Shown here piece by piece: positions 18,244 to 27,445 of a DNA stretch of 64,000 nucleotides. The stretch spans positions 4,774,001 to 4,838,000 of the forward strand of contig NZ_CP062165.1 of NCBI RefSeq assembly GCF_014844075.1, in the 5' to 3' direction. The DNA comes from Paenibacillus sp. JNUCC-31. Lineage in GTDB: Bacteria > Bacillota > Bacilli > Paenibacillales > Paenibacillaceae. The position numbers and the translations under genes are program-made. The stretch's first letter is position 1; each line of letters starts with the position of its first letter. Below the pieces are notes generated by a model. That model was not told where the DNA came from, did no database searches, and saw only the letters and a program-made list of their open reading frames with translations.

Positions 18244-19863
18244 GTGTACCGGGTATTGCTGGTGGATGATGAAGAGGATGTACGCGAAGGGTTGGTTGTA
18301 GAGGTGGATTGGGAAGCACTCGATCTGCGCATAGTTGGTCTGGCGGAGAATGGACGTGAAGCACTGGAGATGGCAGAACGAGTGGAGCCGGATATTGTGG
18401 TAACGGATATCAGCATGCCATTTATGGATGGACTTGAACTTGCCAAAAGGCTGAGGGAGCGAAATCCACTCGTAAAAGTGGTGATTTTGACTGGATATGA
18501 TGAATTCGACTACGCCCGGCAAGCAGTCTCGCTGAGTGTGGATGAATATTTACTGAAGCCTTTCTCGGCGGGACATTTAACAGAACTGCTTACAAGATTG
18601 CGTGCGCAGATGGCGGCTGAAGTGGCCGAACGAGAGGATGTACAGCAGCTGCGCGACCATTATTATACAAGCCTGCCCTTGTTACAGGCGGACCTGATGG
18701 CCACTTTGCTGCATCGGCAAAAATCACCGCAATATATTCATGGCAAAGCAAAGCAATGTGGCCTGGATCTGCATGGTGAGCGCTATGGTGTATCCGTATT
18801 GACCCTGCATATGGACGGAGACCAATCCGGGGATGTGGAGCTGAAGCAGTTCGCTGCGCTAAACATTGCCGCAGAGGTATGGACGGAACACGGGGCCGGA
18901 CATGCTTTTATGCATCAGGAGACGATTGTGCTGCTCTATGTAGATCGGTGGGGTGGAGAAGACGGGGAGAAACGACAGCAGCAGGCGCTGGAAAATGTAA
19001 TGCGCAGCATCAATCACTATCTGCGTATTCCTGCCACTGTTGGATCGGGCTCGATCGTGAACACACTGGCAGGTGTGAAGCATGCCTATGAGGATGCACT
19101 ACTGGCACTGGATTATCGGCTTGTCCCGGGGACCGATCCTCTTATCTATATTGCAGATGTGGAGCGGCAGACGGCGGGCAAATTGCGTTTTGACGAGTTG
19201 AAGCAGCAGACGCTGACACGTTGTCTGAAAGCGGGTACGCAGGCGGAGCTGGAGGACGCGCTAGAGATCATTTTCCGGGAAATTACGGTGGAGCATGGGC
19301 GAAGTGACATTCAACTGTATCTGATTGAAGTTTTAACGAACGTTTGGAAAGCGGCCCAGGCATCGGGTGAGGCCATGGAGGACATTTTTGGGGCAGGGTT
19401 CCAGTTGTATGCCGATTTGTTCCGTTTGCCTGGGTTGTCTGAGGCACAGGGTAAGGTGCGGGAGGTCTGTCTGCTCGTTCAACATCGCATTGCCAGCGGA
19501 AGGCAGCATGTATACAAGGATATTGTGGAACAGGCGTTGTCGTTTACCAAAGAACACTACGCCGATCCGGATCTGTCCATTCAGAAAGTATGCGGGCATC
19601 TGCATATCAGTTCGGGTTATTTTTGTGGCATTTTCAAAAAAGAAGTACAGCTTACCTTCCTGCAATATTTGATGCAGATCCGGATGGAGGCGGCGAAGGA
19701 ATTACTTCGATCCACAGAGATGAAGTCGTTTGAGATTGCAGGGCAGGTAGGCTTCGCGGAACCGAATTATTTCAGTTTTTGCTTCAAAAAACATATCGGC
19801 ATCTCGCCCAAAGAATATCGCAAAATGACTGCACTAACAACTAGTGAAGGCTCAAGCCGATGA
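18244..19863 (+). CDS. response regulator, YesN family (receiver + AraC-type HTH)
   Basis: The 539-residue protein has a receiver domain at ~1-120 with DDEED near the N-terminus, phospho-acceptor Asp in IVVTDISMP (~55), Thr in VVILTGYDE and Lys in EYLLKPFS. A long linker region follows, then a C-terminal AraC double HTH (~430-535: DLSIQKVCGHLHISSGYFCGIFKKE...IAGQVGFAEPNYFSFCFKKHIGISPKEYRK). It forms a two-component pair with the kinase whose start overlaps its stop by ATGA. It probably activates the downstream sugar importer. GTG 18244 is used behind AAAGGAGGAATCTGAC. Confidence 0.93.
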   Translation: MYRVLLVDDEEDVREGLVVEVDWEALDLRIVGLAENGREALEMAERVEPDIVVTDISMPFMDGLELAKRLRERNPLVKVVILTGYDEFDYARQAVSLSVDEYLLKPFSAGHLTELLTRLRAQMAAEVAEREDVQQLRDHYYTSLPLLQADLMATLLHRQKSPQYIHGKAKQCGLDLHGERYGVSVLTLHMDGDQSGDVELKQFAALNIAAEVWTEHGAGHAFMHQETIVLLYVDRWGGEDGEKRQQQALENVMRSINHYLRIPATVGSGSIVNTLAGVKHAYEDALLALDYRLVPGTDPLIYIADVERQTAGKLRFDELKQQTLTRCLKAGTQAELEDALEIIFREITVEHGRSDIQLYLIEVLTNVWKAAQASGEAMEDIFGAGFQLYADLFRLPGLSEAQGKVREVCLLVQHRIASGRQHVYKDIVEQALSFTKEHYADPDLSIQKVCGHLHISSGYFCGIFKKEVQLTFLQYLMQIRMEAAKELLRSTEMKSFEIAGQVGFAEPNYFSFCFKKHIGISPKEYRKMTALTTSEGSSR

Positions 19864-21677
19864 AAATGTCTGCCGGATGGATAAAATCCCTTTGGCTCAA
19901 GCTTCGGTCCAGGCTGCGTTCATCCAGGGTCAGCAGCATCCGCTTTATTATTACGTGGTCCTTCTCCGTCTTCATTGTATTGGTGCTGACCATCATGGCG
20001 ATGCTGCTGCATGACAAATTCACGCAGGCTGCGGAGCGAAGTGCGGAGCTGACGACGAGACAGATCGTGGATCAGGTCAGTTACAATCTGGAGGATTATG
20101 TCCGCAGCATGTCCCATCTGTATCGAGCCATCGAAGAGCATATGCTGCGGGACGGGACTTGGGAAGGGGAGCAGGTAGACAAACAGCTTGACACACTGCT
20201 TAGCAGCCGTGAAGATATCATCTCTATTACTTTGCTGGATTCCTCAGGGCAATTACTCAAGAACAGACCCTCCGCCGAATTAAAGTCGAGTGCCCATGTG
20301 ACACAGCAAGGGTGGTTTCAATCTGCGCTCCGAGTGCCGGATCACCTTAGTTTCTCGCTGCCTCATATCCAGAACATGTACACAGGCCCATACACATGGG
20401 TCGTTTCCATGAGCAAAGGCATTACCGTACGGCAAGATGGTCAGGATCGACAAGTAATTCTGCTGGTCGATATCAACTTCAAACAAATGGACGAACTGAG
20501 CCGCCGGGTCAGTCTGGGGCAGCGGGGATACGTCTACATTATCGACGAAAGTGCAGGCAATATCGTATACCATCCGCAGCAGCAATTAATGTACATGGGG
20601 CTCAAAAGTGAAAATATCGAACAGGCGCTGGTGGCAACCGGCAGTTATGAAGATGAGGCGGATGGGCAGAAAAGGCTGAATACCGTCAAGTCAGTCGCCA
20701 ATATTGGTTGGAAAATCGTTGGTGTGGCCTATCTGGATGAGATCATGACAACCCGCCAGGAGGTCAATGGATACCTGATTCGGGTACTGCTGGTTGTATT
20801 GGTATTGGTCATCCTCGTTTCGCTGTTTCTCTCTTCCAGTCTGACACGTCCGATCCGGCGCATGGAACGAAAGATGAAGGCGGTGGAGCGAGGGGATTTT
20901 AACGTGGAGCTGCCCATCGAGGGGCCGTTGGAAGTGGAACGTTTATCCCGCCGCTTTAACCTGATGGTCTATAAGATCCGTACCTTGATGAGTGAAATCA
21001 TTCATGAACAGGAACAGAAACGACGTCTCGAACTGGAAGCTTTGCAGGCTCAGATTAATCCGCATTTCCTATATAATACGTTGAATTCGGTCGTGCGTAT
21101 GGTGGGCATGAGCCGGAATGAGGAAGTCATTACGATGATTACTTCGTTATCCCGATTGTTTCGCATCAGTCTCAGTCAAGGGAAAACGATTATTACGGTC
21201 AGGGAAGAACTGGAGCACGCCCATCATTACCTGACGATTCAGCAGATGCGGTTCAAGCGGAAATTCAATTTTAGCATGGATGCGGATGAGGACACGCTGG
21301 ACTGCCTGACACTTAAGCTGGTGCTTCAACCGCTCATTGAAAATGCCATTGTGCATGGCATTGAGTATCAGATGGACGAGGGGTGCATTGAGATTCGTGT
21401 ATACCGGGAGGACGACAAGCTGGTATTTCGTATTACGGATAATGGGGTCGGCATGACGGAAGAACAGATGTCGAGACTCCTGGTGGGCAGTCCTATCGTG
21501 AAAAGTGGAGCAGGATCAGGTGTAGCTGTACGCAATGTGCATGATCGGATTCAGCTCTATTATGGCGAGGCTTACGGTCTTGAATTTGATAGTGAACTGG
21601 AAGAAGGCACAACCGTCTGGATTCGGATTCCGATTCAATGGGAACGAGAGGAGGATGATGCTCATGATGAACCATAA
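19860..21677 (+). CDS. sensor histidine kinase, YesM family
   Basis: The 605-residue membrane kinase has TM1 (~32-52), a large extracytoplasmic sensor, TM2 (~305-325: VLLVVLVLVILVSLFL), a HAMP domain (RPIRRMERKMKAVERGDF), and the His_kinase domain with QINPHFLYNTLNSVVRM carrying the phospho-His. The HATPase_c has the N box PLIENAIVHG and the G box DNGVGM. It phosphorylates the regulator encoded just upstream. The next gene begins shortly downstream, so a sugar-binding lipoprotein could feed its sensor domain. Confidence 0.93.
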   Translation: MKMSAGWIKSLWLKLRSRLRSSRVSSIRFIITWSFSVFIVLVLTIMAMLLHDKFTQAAERSAELTTRQIVDQVSYNLEDYVRSMSHLYRAIEEHMLRDGTWEGEQVDKQLDTLLSSREDIISITLLDSSGQLLKNRPSAELKSSAHVTQQGWFQSALRVPDHLSFSLPHIQNMYTGPYTWVVSMSKGITVRQDGQDRQVILLVDINFKQMDELSRRVSLGQRGYVYIIDESAGNIVYHPQQQLMYMGLKSENIEQALVATGSYEDEADGQKRLNTVKSVANIGWKIVGVAYLDEIMTTRQEVNGYLIRVLLVVLVLVILVSLFLSSSLTRPIRRMERKMKAVERGDFNVELPIEGPLEVERLSRRFNLMVYKIRTLMSEIIHEQEQKRRLELEALQAQINPHFLYNTLNSVVRMVGMSRNEEVITMITSLSRLFRISLSQGKTIITVREELEHAHHYLTIQQMRFKRKFNFSMDADEDTLDCLTLKLVLQPLIENAIVHGIEYQMDEGCIEIRVYREDDKLVFRITDNGVGMTEEQMSRLLVGSPIVKSGAGSGVAVRNVHDRIQLYYGEAYGLEFDSELEEGTTVWIRIPIQWEREEDDAHDEP

Positions 21678-21810
21678 AGATAACAGCACGTGCGCCAAGC
21701 GAACCAACATGGTGACGACGACCAACAGAACGGATTGGATCGGGTATGTGGGAATGAGAATGAAAATCCTCTTCCGCTCGGAAGTCGACCAAGGGGGAGT
21801 CCGAGTTCTT

Positions 21811-22890
21811 ATGCTTCGTTTAATGGCAATGACAGCAGTAATGTGCTGCATCTTATTATGTATGGCGTGCAGTATGTCGAGTACGGATTCAGCTGGATCG
21901 TCGCCGCGTATTGCAATGATTACACCAGCCGGAACAGGTGAATTGGCGGAGGCGATAAGGCTTGGGGCTGAAGCAGCTGCCAAGGAGGCGGGGGCGGAGC
22001 TGATTACGGTGGAGGCCTTCCCATCCGCAGGGGTTAATTACGCACCATCTAACCCCGACTTTACAGCAGGACAGCGAAAGATTAACCAAGAGCATTTGCC
22101 AAATGGGAATTATCCACTGAGCGAACGTGAACAAGCTCAGGTCGATGCCGTATCGCTGGCACTGGAAGAGGGAGCCTCGGCACTGTTGATTGATCCCTTG
22201 AGTGAGAGGGCACTCATAGAGATTATCCAGAAGACCCAAACAATGAATGTCAACGGAGCGGTCATCCCCGTGATTGTGCTGAACGATGAGTTTCCTGTAA
22301 AAGGTATAACAAGTGTCATCTCGATGGATAACGTCGAGGCTGGACGGCAGGCGGGCCAGGCTATGGCTGATCTTCTCGGAGGACGAGGACGTGTAGCCTT
22401 ACTGGGTCCTGATCCGGTAAACCCGGGTCTGATTCACCGGGAGCAAGGGGTGGAGGAATCACTGGCCCAGTATCCGGGCATTCATGTGGAGCCACCATTC
22501 GTATGCAGCACCCGGGATGGCTGCTGGCAGGCGGCGAAGCAACTGCTGGACCAGCAGAAGGTGGATGGCTTCATTGCCCTGCAGGAACCTGCTTCTCTGG
22601 GAGCAGCCGATGAACTGAATCGGCGTACGTTGGGGAACAACGGGATAAAGGCAAAGATTGTGGGATTTGGCAGTGAGCAGCAGCAGCTGGAGCAGTTGCA
22701 GGAGGGTAAAATCCAACACTTAATTGTACAAAACGGATTCAGTGCAGGATATCTTGGTGTGAATCAGGCCGTTGCGAGGCTGAACAATCAACAAGTGCAA
22801 GCGAGGGTGACGCTGGAAACGAAACTGGTCAGTACGGACAATATGTTCTGGATGGATAATCAGAAGCTGCTGTTTCCTTTTGTACAATGA
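21811..22890 (+). CDS. sugar-binding lipoprotein, LacI/RbsB-like periplasmic fold
   Basis: The start is set at ATG 21811: AAGGGGGAG lies at 21791-21799 and the product then begins with a normal 19-residue lipoprotein signal (MLRLMAMTAVMCCILLCMA|C). Earlier in-frame ATGs (21655-21667) overlap the kinase gene and would add ~50 hydrophilic residues before the signal. The mature part (359 residues in all) is a Peripla_BP_4 domain: RIAMITPAGTGELAEAIRLGAEAAAKEAGAEL, ALLIDPLSERAL, VIVLNDEFPV and SVISMDNVEAGRQAGQAM. Clustering with YesN/YesM suggests it is a sensing partner of the kinase rather than the importer's own receptor, which is the next gene. Confidence 0.8.
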   Translation: MLRLMAMTAVMCCILLCMACSMSSTDSAGSSPRIAMITPAGTGELAEAIRLGAEAAAKEAGAELITVEAFPSAGVNYAPSNPDFTAGQRKINQEHLPNGNYPLSEREQAQVDAVSLALEEGASALLIDPLSERALIEIIQKTQTMNVNGAVIPVIVLNDEFPVKGITSVISMDNVEAGRQAGQAMADLLGGRGRVALLGPDPVNPGLIHREQGVEESLAQYPGIHVEPPFVCSTRDGCWQAAKQLLDQQKVDGFIALQEPASLGAADELNRRTLGNNGIKAKIVGFGSEQQQLEQLQEGKIQHLIVQNGFSAGYLGVNQAVARLNNQQVQARVTLETKLVSTDNMFWMDNQKLLFPFVQ

Positions 22891-23017
22891 AGACAGGAAA
22901 ATAATTGAGGAAGATTTTGATAAAACAGAGGAAGATATTGTATTCGAATTATTTGTAAACCCTTTCATAATAAAGACATCGGTAAAGCCGAATGAACTTG
23001 GGGGAGGTCATTAGGAT

Positions 23018-24079
23018 ATGAAGAAAACGTGGATGACATTGTTGCTTACAGCGTGTATGGTTGCGGCGGCGGGGTGCAGCAGTGGCGGAGACAGCGCAGG
23101 CGGAAGTACAGGAACAGATACAGGAGGTCAGACGGCCGCAGGAACGGAAACGCCGAAGATTGGCGTGGCGATCTATAAGTTTGATGACACGTTCATGACG
23201 GGTGTACGGAATGCAATGACGGCAGCAGCGGAAGGCAAAGCCACACTCGATATCGTGGATAGCCAGAACGCACAGCCGACTCAGAATGAGAAAGTCGATC
23301 TGTTTGTATCCAAGAAATACAACGCAATGGCCGTGAATCCGGTTGACCGGACCGCTGCAGGAGTCATTATTGACAAAGCCAAAGCGGCCAGCATTCCAGT
23401 TGTCTTTCTGAACCGTGAGCCGGTTGCTGAAGACATGAACAAGTGGGATAAAGTGTATTACGTTGGAGCCAAGGCGGAAGAGTCCGGCACGATCTCCGGT
23501 CAGCTCATTGTGGACTACTGGAAGGCCCACCCGGAAGCAGATAAAAACGGTGATGGTAAGCTGCAATACGTCATGCTGAAAGGCGAGCCGGGCCACCAGG
23601 ATGCTGAGCTGCGGACTAAATATTCCGTACAGGCCATCCAGGATGCCGGTATTGAAGTGGAAGCGCTGGCGGAAGACACGGCGATGTGGGATCGGGTCAA
23701 AGGCCAGGAGAAAATGCAGGCGTTCCTTGCCTCCCACGGAGACAAAATTGAAGCGGTATTGGCTAACAACGATGACATGGCACTTGGAGCCATTGAAGCG
23801 TTGAAAGCAGCCGGATACTTCAAAGACGGCAAAACAATGCCTGTTGTCGGCGTGGATGCAACGGCTCCGGCCATTCAGGCCCTTCAGGACGGAACGATGC
23901 TGGGCACGGTGTTGAATGATGCCAAGAACCAGGGCGCAGCAACGGTTGCACTCGCTTCCGTACTTGCGAAAGGTGAGACGCCAACGAAGGAAAACACGGG
24001 TTATGACATTACGGATGGCAAGTACGTCTGGATTGCTTACAAAAAAATTACGAAAGACAACATTGCCGACGCCCAATAA
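23018..24079 (+). CDS. mglB: galactose/methyl-galactoside-binding lipoprotein (MglB-like)
   Basis: The 353-residue lipoprotein has signal MKKTWMTLLLTACMVAAAGC with lipobox AAGC, then a Gly/Ser/Thr linker. The D-galactose-binding fold shows IGVAIYKFDDTFMTGVRNAM, NPVDRTAAGVIIDKAK, VVFLNREPV and GVDATAPAIQALQDGT. A calcium-binding loop DKNGDGKLQY and the GEPGHQDAELRT segment are typical of the glucose/galactose-binding protein. It delivers the sugar to the MglA/MglC-type proteins encoded next. GGGGGAGG precedes ATG 23018. Confidence 0.9.
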   Translation: MKKTWMTLLLTACMVAAAGCSSGGDSAGGSTGTDTGGQTAAGTETPKIGVAIYKFDDTFMTGVRNAMTAAAEGKATLDIVDSQNAQPTQNEKVDLFVSKKYNAMAVNPVDRTAAGVIIDKAKAASIPVVFLNREPVAEDMNKWDKVYYVGAKAEESGTISGQLIVDYWKAHPEADKNGDGKLQYVMLKGEPGHQDAELRTKYSVQAIQDAGIEVEALAEDTAMWDRVKGQEKMQAFLASHGDKIEAVLANNDDMALGAIEALKAAGYFKDGKTMPVVGVDATAPAIQALQDGTMLGTVLNDAKNQGAATVALASVLAKGETPTKENTGYDITDGKYVWIAYKKITKDNIADAQ

Positions 24080-24091
24080 CAGCAGCAAACA

Positions 24092-24125
24092 GGGACGTCC
24101 TTCATGAGATGGCGTCCTTTTTTTG
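24092..24125 (+). terminator. attenuator-type terminator between mglB and mglA
   Basis: GGACG and CGTCC pair around a 15-base loop and are followed by seven T. Placed between the binding-protein gene and the ATPase gene, it would let more mglB than mglAC transcript accumulate. Confidence 0.7.
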
Positions 24126-24153
24126 CCGGGTTTACGGAAGGGGAGGATGAAAG

Positions 24154-25659
24154 ATGGAATCACCTTACCTGCTGGAGATGGACGGAATATCCAAAGCATT
24201 TCCAGGTGTGCAGGCACTGAGTCAGGTCACATTGAAGGTAAAGACGGGCACGGTTCATGCACTGATGGGAGAGAACGGAGCGGGCAAATCCACGCTGATG
24301 AAATGTCTATTCGGTATGTATCGCCCGGACGAAGGGACGATTCGGATTGACGGCAATGAGGTGGAGATTCCGAGTTCGAAAGCGGCGCTTCAGCATGGCA
24401 TATCGATGATTCATCAGGAACTGAATCCGGTGCCACACCGTCCGGTGATGGAGAACATCTGGCTGGGACGGTTTCCGATGAGGGGGCTGTTGGTGGATGA
24501 GAAACGAATGTACGCCGATACACTAGCCTTGTTCAAGGATCTGAATCTGGACATTGATCCGAAGGCTCAGGCGGGAACGTTATCCGTTTCCAAAATACAG
24601 TCGATGGAAATCGCCAAAGCGGTCTCTTTTCAATCCAAAGTCATCGTGATGGATGAGCCAACATCCTCGCTCACGGGCAAGGAAGTGGACCAGCTCTTCG
24701 CCATTATTAATCAGCTGCGCAGTCGCGGGGTGTCTATTATCTACATTTCGCACAAAATGGAGGAAATTCTGACGATCTCGGATGAAGTCACGATTATGCG
24801 GGATGGTTTTGTGGTGGGTACCTGGGATGCTGCCGATTTAACGACCGATCTGATCATTACCCGCATGGTTGGACGTGATCTGGATGAACGGTTCCCGGAA
24901 CGGACGAACGTACCTGGAGAAGTGATTTTGAAGGCAGAAGGCTTAACCTCCAGCCAGCCGAATTCGTTCCGTGACGTGACATTTGATTTGAGGAAAGGTG
25001 AAGTGCTTGGCATCGGCGGCCTGGTTGGGGCACAGCGGACAGAATTAATCGAGTCACTGTTTGGCTTACGAGGACTTGCTTCAGGGACGATCTCGATCCA
25101 TGGACGCAAGGTAAAGATCAAGTCACCTGCCGCAGCAAAGCGTCATAACATTGCCTTGCTGACCGAAGAGCGGAGAGTCACAGGAATCTTTCCAGTGTTG
25201 TCTGTGTATGAAAATACGATTATAGCGAGTCTCGGACGTTACCGGAATCGAATCGGTCTGCTGGATGAGAAAAAAGGCCGAGACGAGGCACGCGAGCAAA
25301 CTCAGAAGTTCAGAACTAAAACGCCTTCAGTTAACAAGCTAATTCGCAACCTTTCCGGTGGTAATCAACAGAAGGTGCTTCTGGCTCGATGGTTGTTGAC
25401 TGACCCTGAAATTCTACTGCTCGATGAACCGACACGTGGGATTGATGTGGGCGCCAAATTTGAAATCTACACCATTATTACGGAACTGGCCCGCCAGGGC
25501 AAAAGCATTATTATGATCAGCTCGGAGATGCCCGAACTGCTGGGCATGTCGGATCGAATTATGGTCATGAGCGAAGGACGGCTCACCGGAATTGTGGACG
25601 GAGCCGAGGCAACAGAGCAGGATATCATGAGGCTGGCCGCACAGCAGCGGATGGCTTAG
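24154..25659 (+). CDS. mglA: sugar ABC importer ATPase with two ABC domains (MglA-like)
   Basis: The 501-residue fused tandem ATPase is of the MglA/RbsA type. First half: Walker A GENGAGKSTLMK (~41), LSVSKIQSMEIAKAVS as a degenerate signature, Walker B VIVMDEPTSSL. Second half: GLVGAQRTELIESLFG in place of Walker A, signature LSGGNQQKVLLARWL, Walker B ILLLDEPTRGIDVG. This asymmetry is normal for the family. It energises uptake of galactose-type sugars with the MglB- and MglC-like neighbours. Confidence 0.94.
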   Translation: MESPYLLEMDGISKAFPGVQALSQVTLKVKTGTVHALMGENGAGKSTLMKCLFGMYRPDEGTIRIDGNEVEIPSSKAALQHGISMIHQELNPVPHRPVMENIWLGRFPMRGLLVDEKRMYADTLALFKDLNLDIDPKAQAGTLSVSKIQSMEIAKAVSFQSKVIVMDEPTSSLTGKEVDQLFAIINQLRSRGVSIIYISHKMEEILTISDEVTIMRDGFVVGTWDAADLTTDLIITRMVGRDLDERFPERTNVPGEVILKAEGLTSSQPNSFRDVTFDLRKGEVLGIGGLVGAQRTELIESLFGLRGLASGTISIHGRKVKIKSPAAAKRHNIALLTEERRVTGIFPVLSVYENTIIASLGRYRNRIGLLDEKKGRDEAREQTQKFRTKTPSVNKLIRNLSGGNQQKVLLARWLLTDPEILLLDEPTRGIDVGAKFEIYTIITELARQGKSIIMISSEMPELLGMSDRIMVMSEGRLTGIVDGAEATEQDIMRLAAQQRMA

Positions 25660-25673
25660 TCAGGAGGGAACAC

Positions 25674-26693
25674 ATGAATACACAAGTTATCAATCAGGTG
25701 AAGCAGTATGTGGCGCAGCGCGCAATCTTTATTGTGCTGATCCTGCTGGTCATTGGCATTGCTATTGCCGATCCGCACTTTCTTGCTTTCTCTACACTTC
25801 GGGATATATTACAGCAGTCCTCCACACGGGCCATCATTGCGCTGGGGGCGGCGTTTATCCTGGTAACGGGCGGGGTCGATTTGTCGGCAGGGCGGGTCGT
25901 TGGGCTAACGGCTGTTGTATCCGCATCCATGCTGCAAATCGACGAATATGCCAATCGGTTCTTTCCTGATCTGCCACATTTATGGGTGGGATTACCGATC
26001 GTCATCGGGATCATCGCGGGCCTGGCAGTGGGTCTCGTCAACGGCATCATTGTAGCCAAATTACATGTTCCACCCTTTATTGCGACGCTGGGCACCATGG
26101 TTGCGGTATATGGTCTGAACTCGATTTATTTTGATACGGAGCCGAATCAGTCCCAGCCGATTGGTGGACTGAGACCTGATTTTACCGTTATTGGATCTGG
26201 TTACATTGATCTTGGCGGTGGTTATTCCATTCCGTATATCGTATTGATTGCCATAGCGGTTGCGCTGATCTGCTGGGTCGTCTTCAACAAGACCCGCCTT
26301 GGGAAGAACATGTATGCCATCGGTGGCAACATTCAGGCTGCGCATGTGTCCGGTATTCATGTAGCACGCAACCTGATTGCGTTGTATGCCATCGCAGGTG
26401 CACTGTATGGACTGGGCGGTGTGCTGGAAGCCGCACGTACGGGAGGGGCAACGAACAATTACGGCAACATGTATGAGCTGGATGCTATTGCGGCCTGCGT
26501 AGTGGGGGGCGTCTCCACTGCGGGTGGGATTGGTACGGTGCCGGGTGTTATGGCAGGGGTGCTGATTTTTGGAGTCATCAACTATGGTCTGACCTTTATC
26601 GGTGTAAGTCCTTACTGGCAGCTCATTATTAAAGGATTGATTATTGTGGCTGCGGTGGCTTTTGATATCCGCAAGTATATGGCGAAAAAATAG
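25674..26693 (+). CDS. mglC: sugar ABC importer permease (MglC-like)
   Basis: The 339-residue permease has 8-10 hydrophobic segments and the BPD_transp_2 hallmarks AAFILVTGGVDLSAGRVVGL, NGIIVAKLHVPPFIATLGTM, YAIGGNIQAAHVSGIHV and a Gly-rich VVGGVSTAGGIGTVPGV. It forms the channel of the MglBAC importer. The gene starts 14 bases after mglA, behind AGGAGGG. Calcium-loop evidence in the binding protein favours galactose or methyl-galactoside over ribose or xylose as substrate. Confidence 0.93.
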   Translation: MNTQVINQVKQYVAQRAIFIVLILLVIGIAIADPHFLAFSTLRDILQQSSTRAIIALGAAFILVTGGVDLSAGRVVGLTAVVSASMLQIDEYANRFFPDLPHLWVGLPIVIGIIAGLAVGLVNGIIVAKLHVPPFIATLGTMVAVYGLNSIYFDTEPNQSQPIGGLRPDFTVIGSGYIDLGGGYSIPYIVLIAIAVALICWVVFNKTRLGKNMYAIGGNIQAAHVSGIHVARNLIALYAIAGALYGLGGVLEAARTGGATNNYGNMYELDAIAACVVGGVSTAGGIGTVPGVMAGVLIFGVINYGLTFIGVSPYWQLIIKGLIIVAAVAFDIRKYMAKK

Positions 26694-26778
26694 AAGGGTA
26701 TATAAGCTGATTAGTAAAAGGTTACACCGTGCCGCGCCGATTGCAGTAATACCTTTCGATCTCTTTTATAGAGGTAAA

Positions 26779-26822
26779 ACAAAGCCAGCACTCTGGAATG
26801 ACAGGGGGCTGGCTTTGTGTGT
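26779..26822. terminator. terminator after the Mgl operon
   Basis: ACAAAGCCAGC and GCTGGCTTTGT form a perfect 11-bp stem with an 18-base loop, between the convergent mglC-like gene and the membrane protein gene at 26834. Confidence 0.75.
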
Positions 26823-26833
26823 GTCATGCTTTT

Positions 26834-27169
26834 TTAATGGAATATGACCCATATTACACCGTAAAGTGGAAAGATCATCACGCTAAGGATCAGCATGAAA
26901 CCACCGACCTTGTAGGCCACTTTTGTACCATAGTGAGAATGATATTTGCGTGCGATCAAAACGGAAGATAACCAAAAGATGACAGCTGCCATAAAGGGAA
27001 TATGAAATCCTTGATGACCATTGCTATAGATCGGCAAATCCAGTAGATTAAACAAGTAGTGGCTGATCTGTACCTTTTCAGTGCCCCAAGAAAAATTAAA
27101 AGCAAACCCCATAGCAAGCACAAGCAGAGAGAGGGTCCCGACGCCCAACGGTTTTCTTTGTTGTATCAA
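26834..27169 (-). CDS. small hypothetical membrane protein
   Basis: The 111-residue product has three hydrophobic segments (LGVGTLSLLVLAMGFAF, MAAVIFWLSSVLIA and GGFMLILSVMIFPLYGVIWVI). The start is TTG 27169, behind GGAGGGGAAATAG. No family recognised. It is a monocistron between the Mgl operon (convergent) and the kinase gene (divergent). Confidence 0.65.
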   Translation of the reverse strand: MIQQRKPLGVGTLSLLVLAMGFAFNFSWGTEKVQISHYLFNLLDLPIYSNGHQGFHIPFMAAVIFWLSSVLIARKYHSHYGTKVAYKVGGFMLILSVMIFPLYGVIWVIFH

Positions 27170-27332
27170 CTATTTCCCCTCCATAACCAAGGTGATATCC
27201 TAAATAAATCCATTAAATGCATTGTATCACAATCGGATCATGAATTGGAGGATATTTCGCATTCTCCTTTTTCCTATAAACCGTTTGTCCTACTTTATTT
27301 ATAAACTTATACATTCATGTGAATTTGGCGAT

Positions 27333-27445
27333 CCTCCAATAATCGACAACATCAGCTAATCATAATCGATATAATACATGTAAATAGGATCTTAGATGTG
27401 CGTATTGTCAAAGGGGGCGAGGCTGTTTGCTGAGTTACACGATGA
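27333..27445 (+). repeat. promoter/leader/start region of the kinase gene, copy 1 of a duplication
   Basis: This stretch recurs with few changes at 29130-29242. It contains a TATAAT -10 box (27370-27375), the ribosome site AAAGGGGGCG and the TTG start of the kinase at 27427. It is the functional copy. Confidence 0.85.

Noticed and set aside
22949..22963. cre-like site before mglB (TTTGTAAACCCTTTCA)
   Set aside because: The central CG of the consensus is missing, so CcpA binding is doubtful.
22949..24217. 422-codon minus-strand open frame opposite the MglB-like gene
   Set aside because: It mirrors codon use of the real gene, spans two genes and the terminator, and has no recognisable domain.
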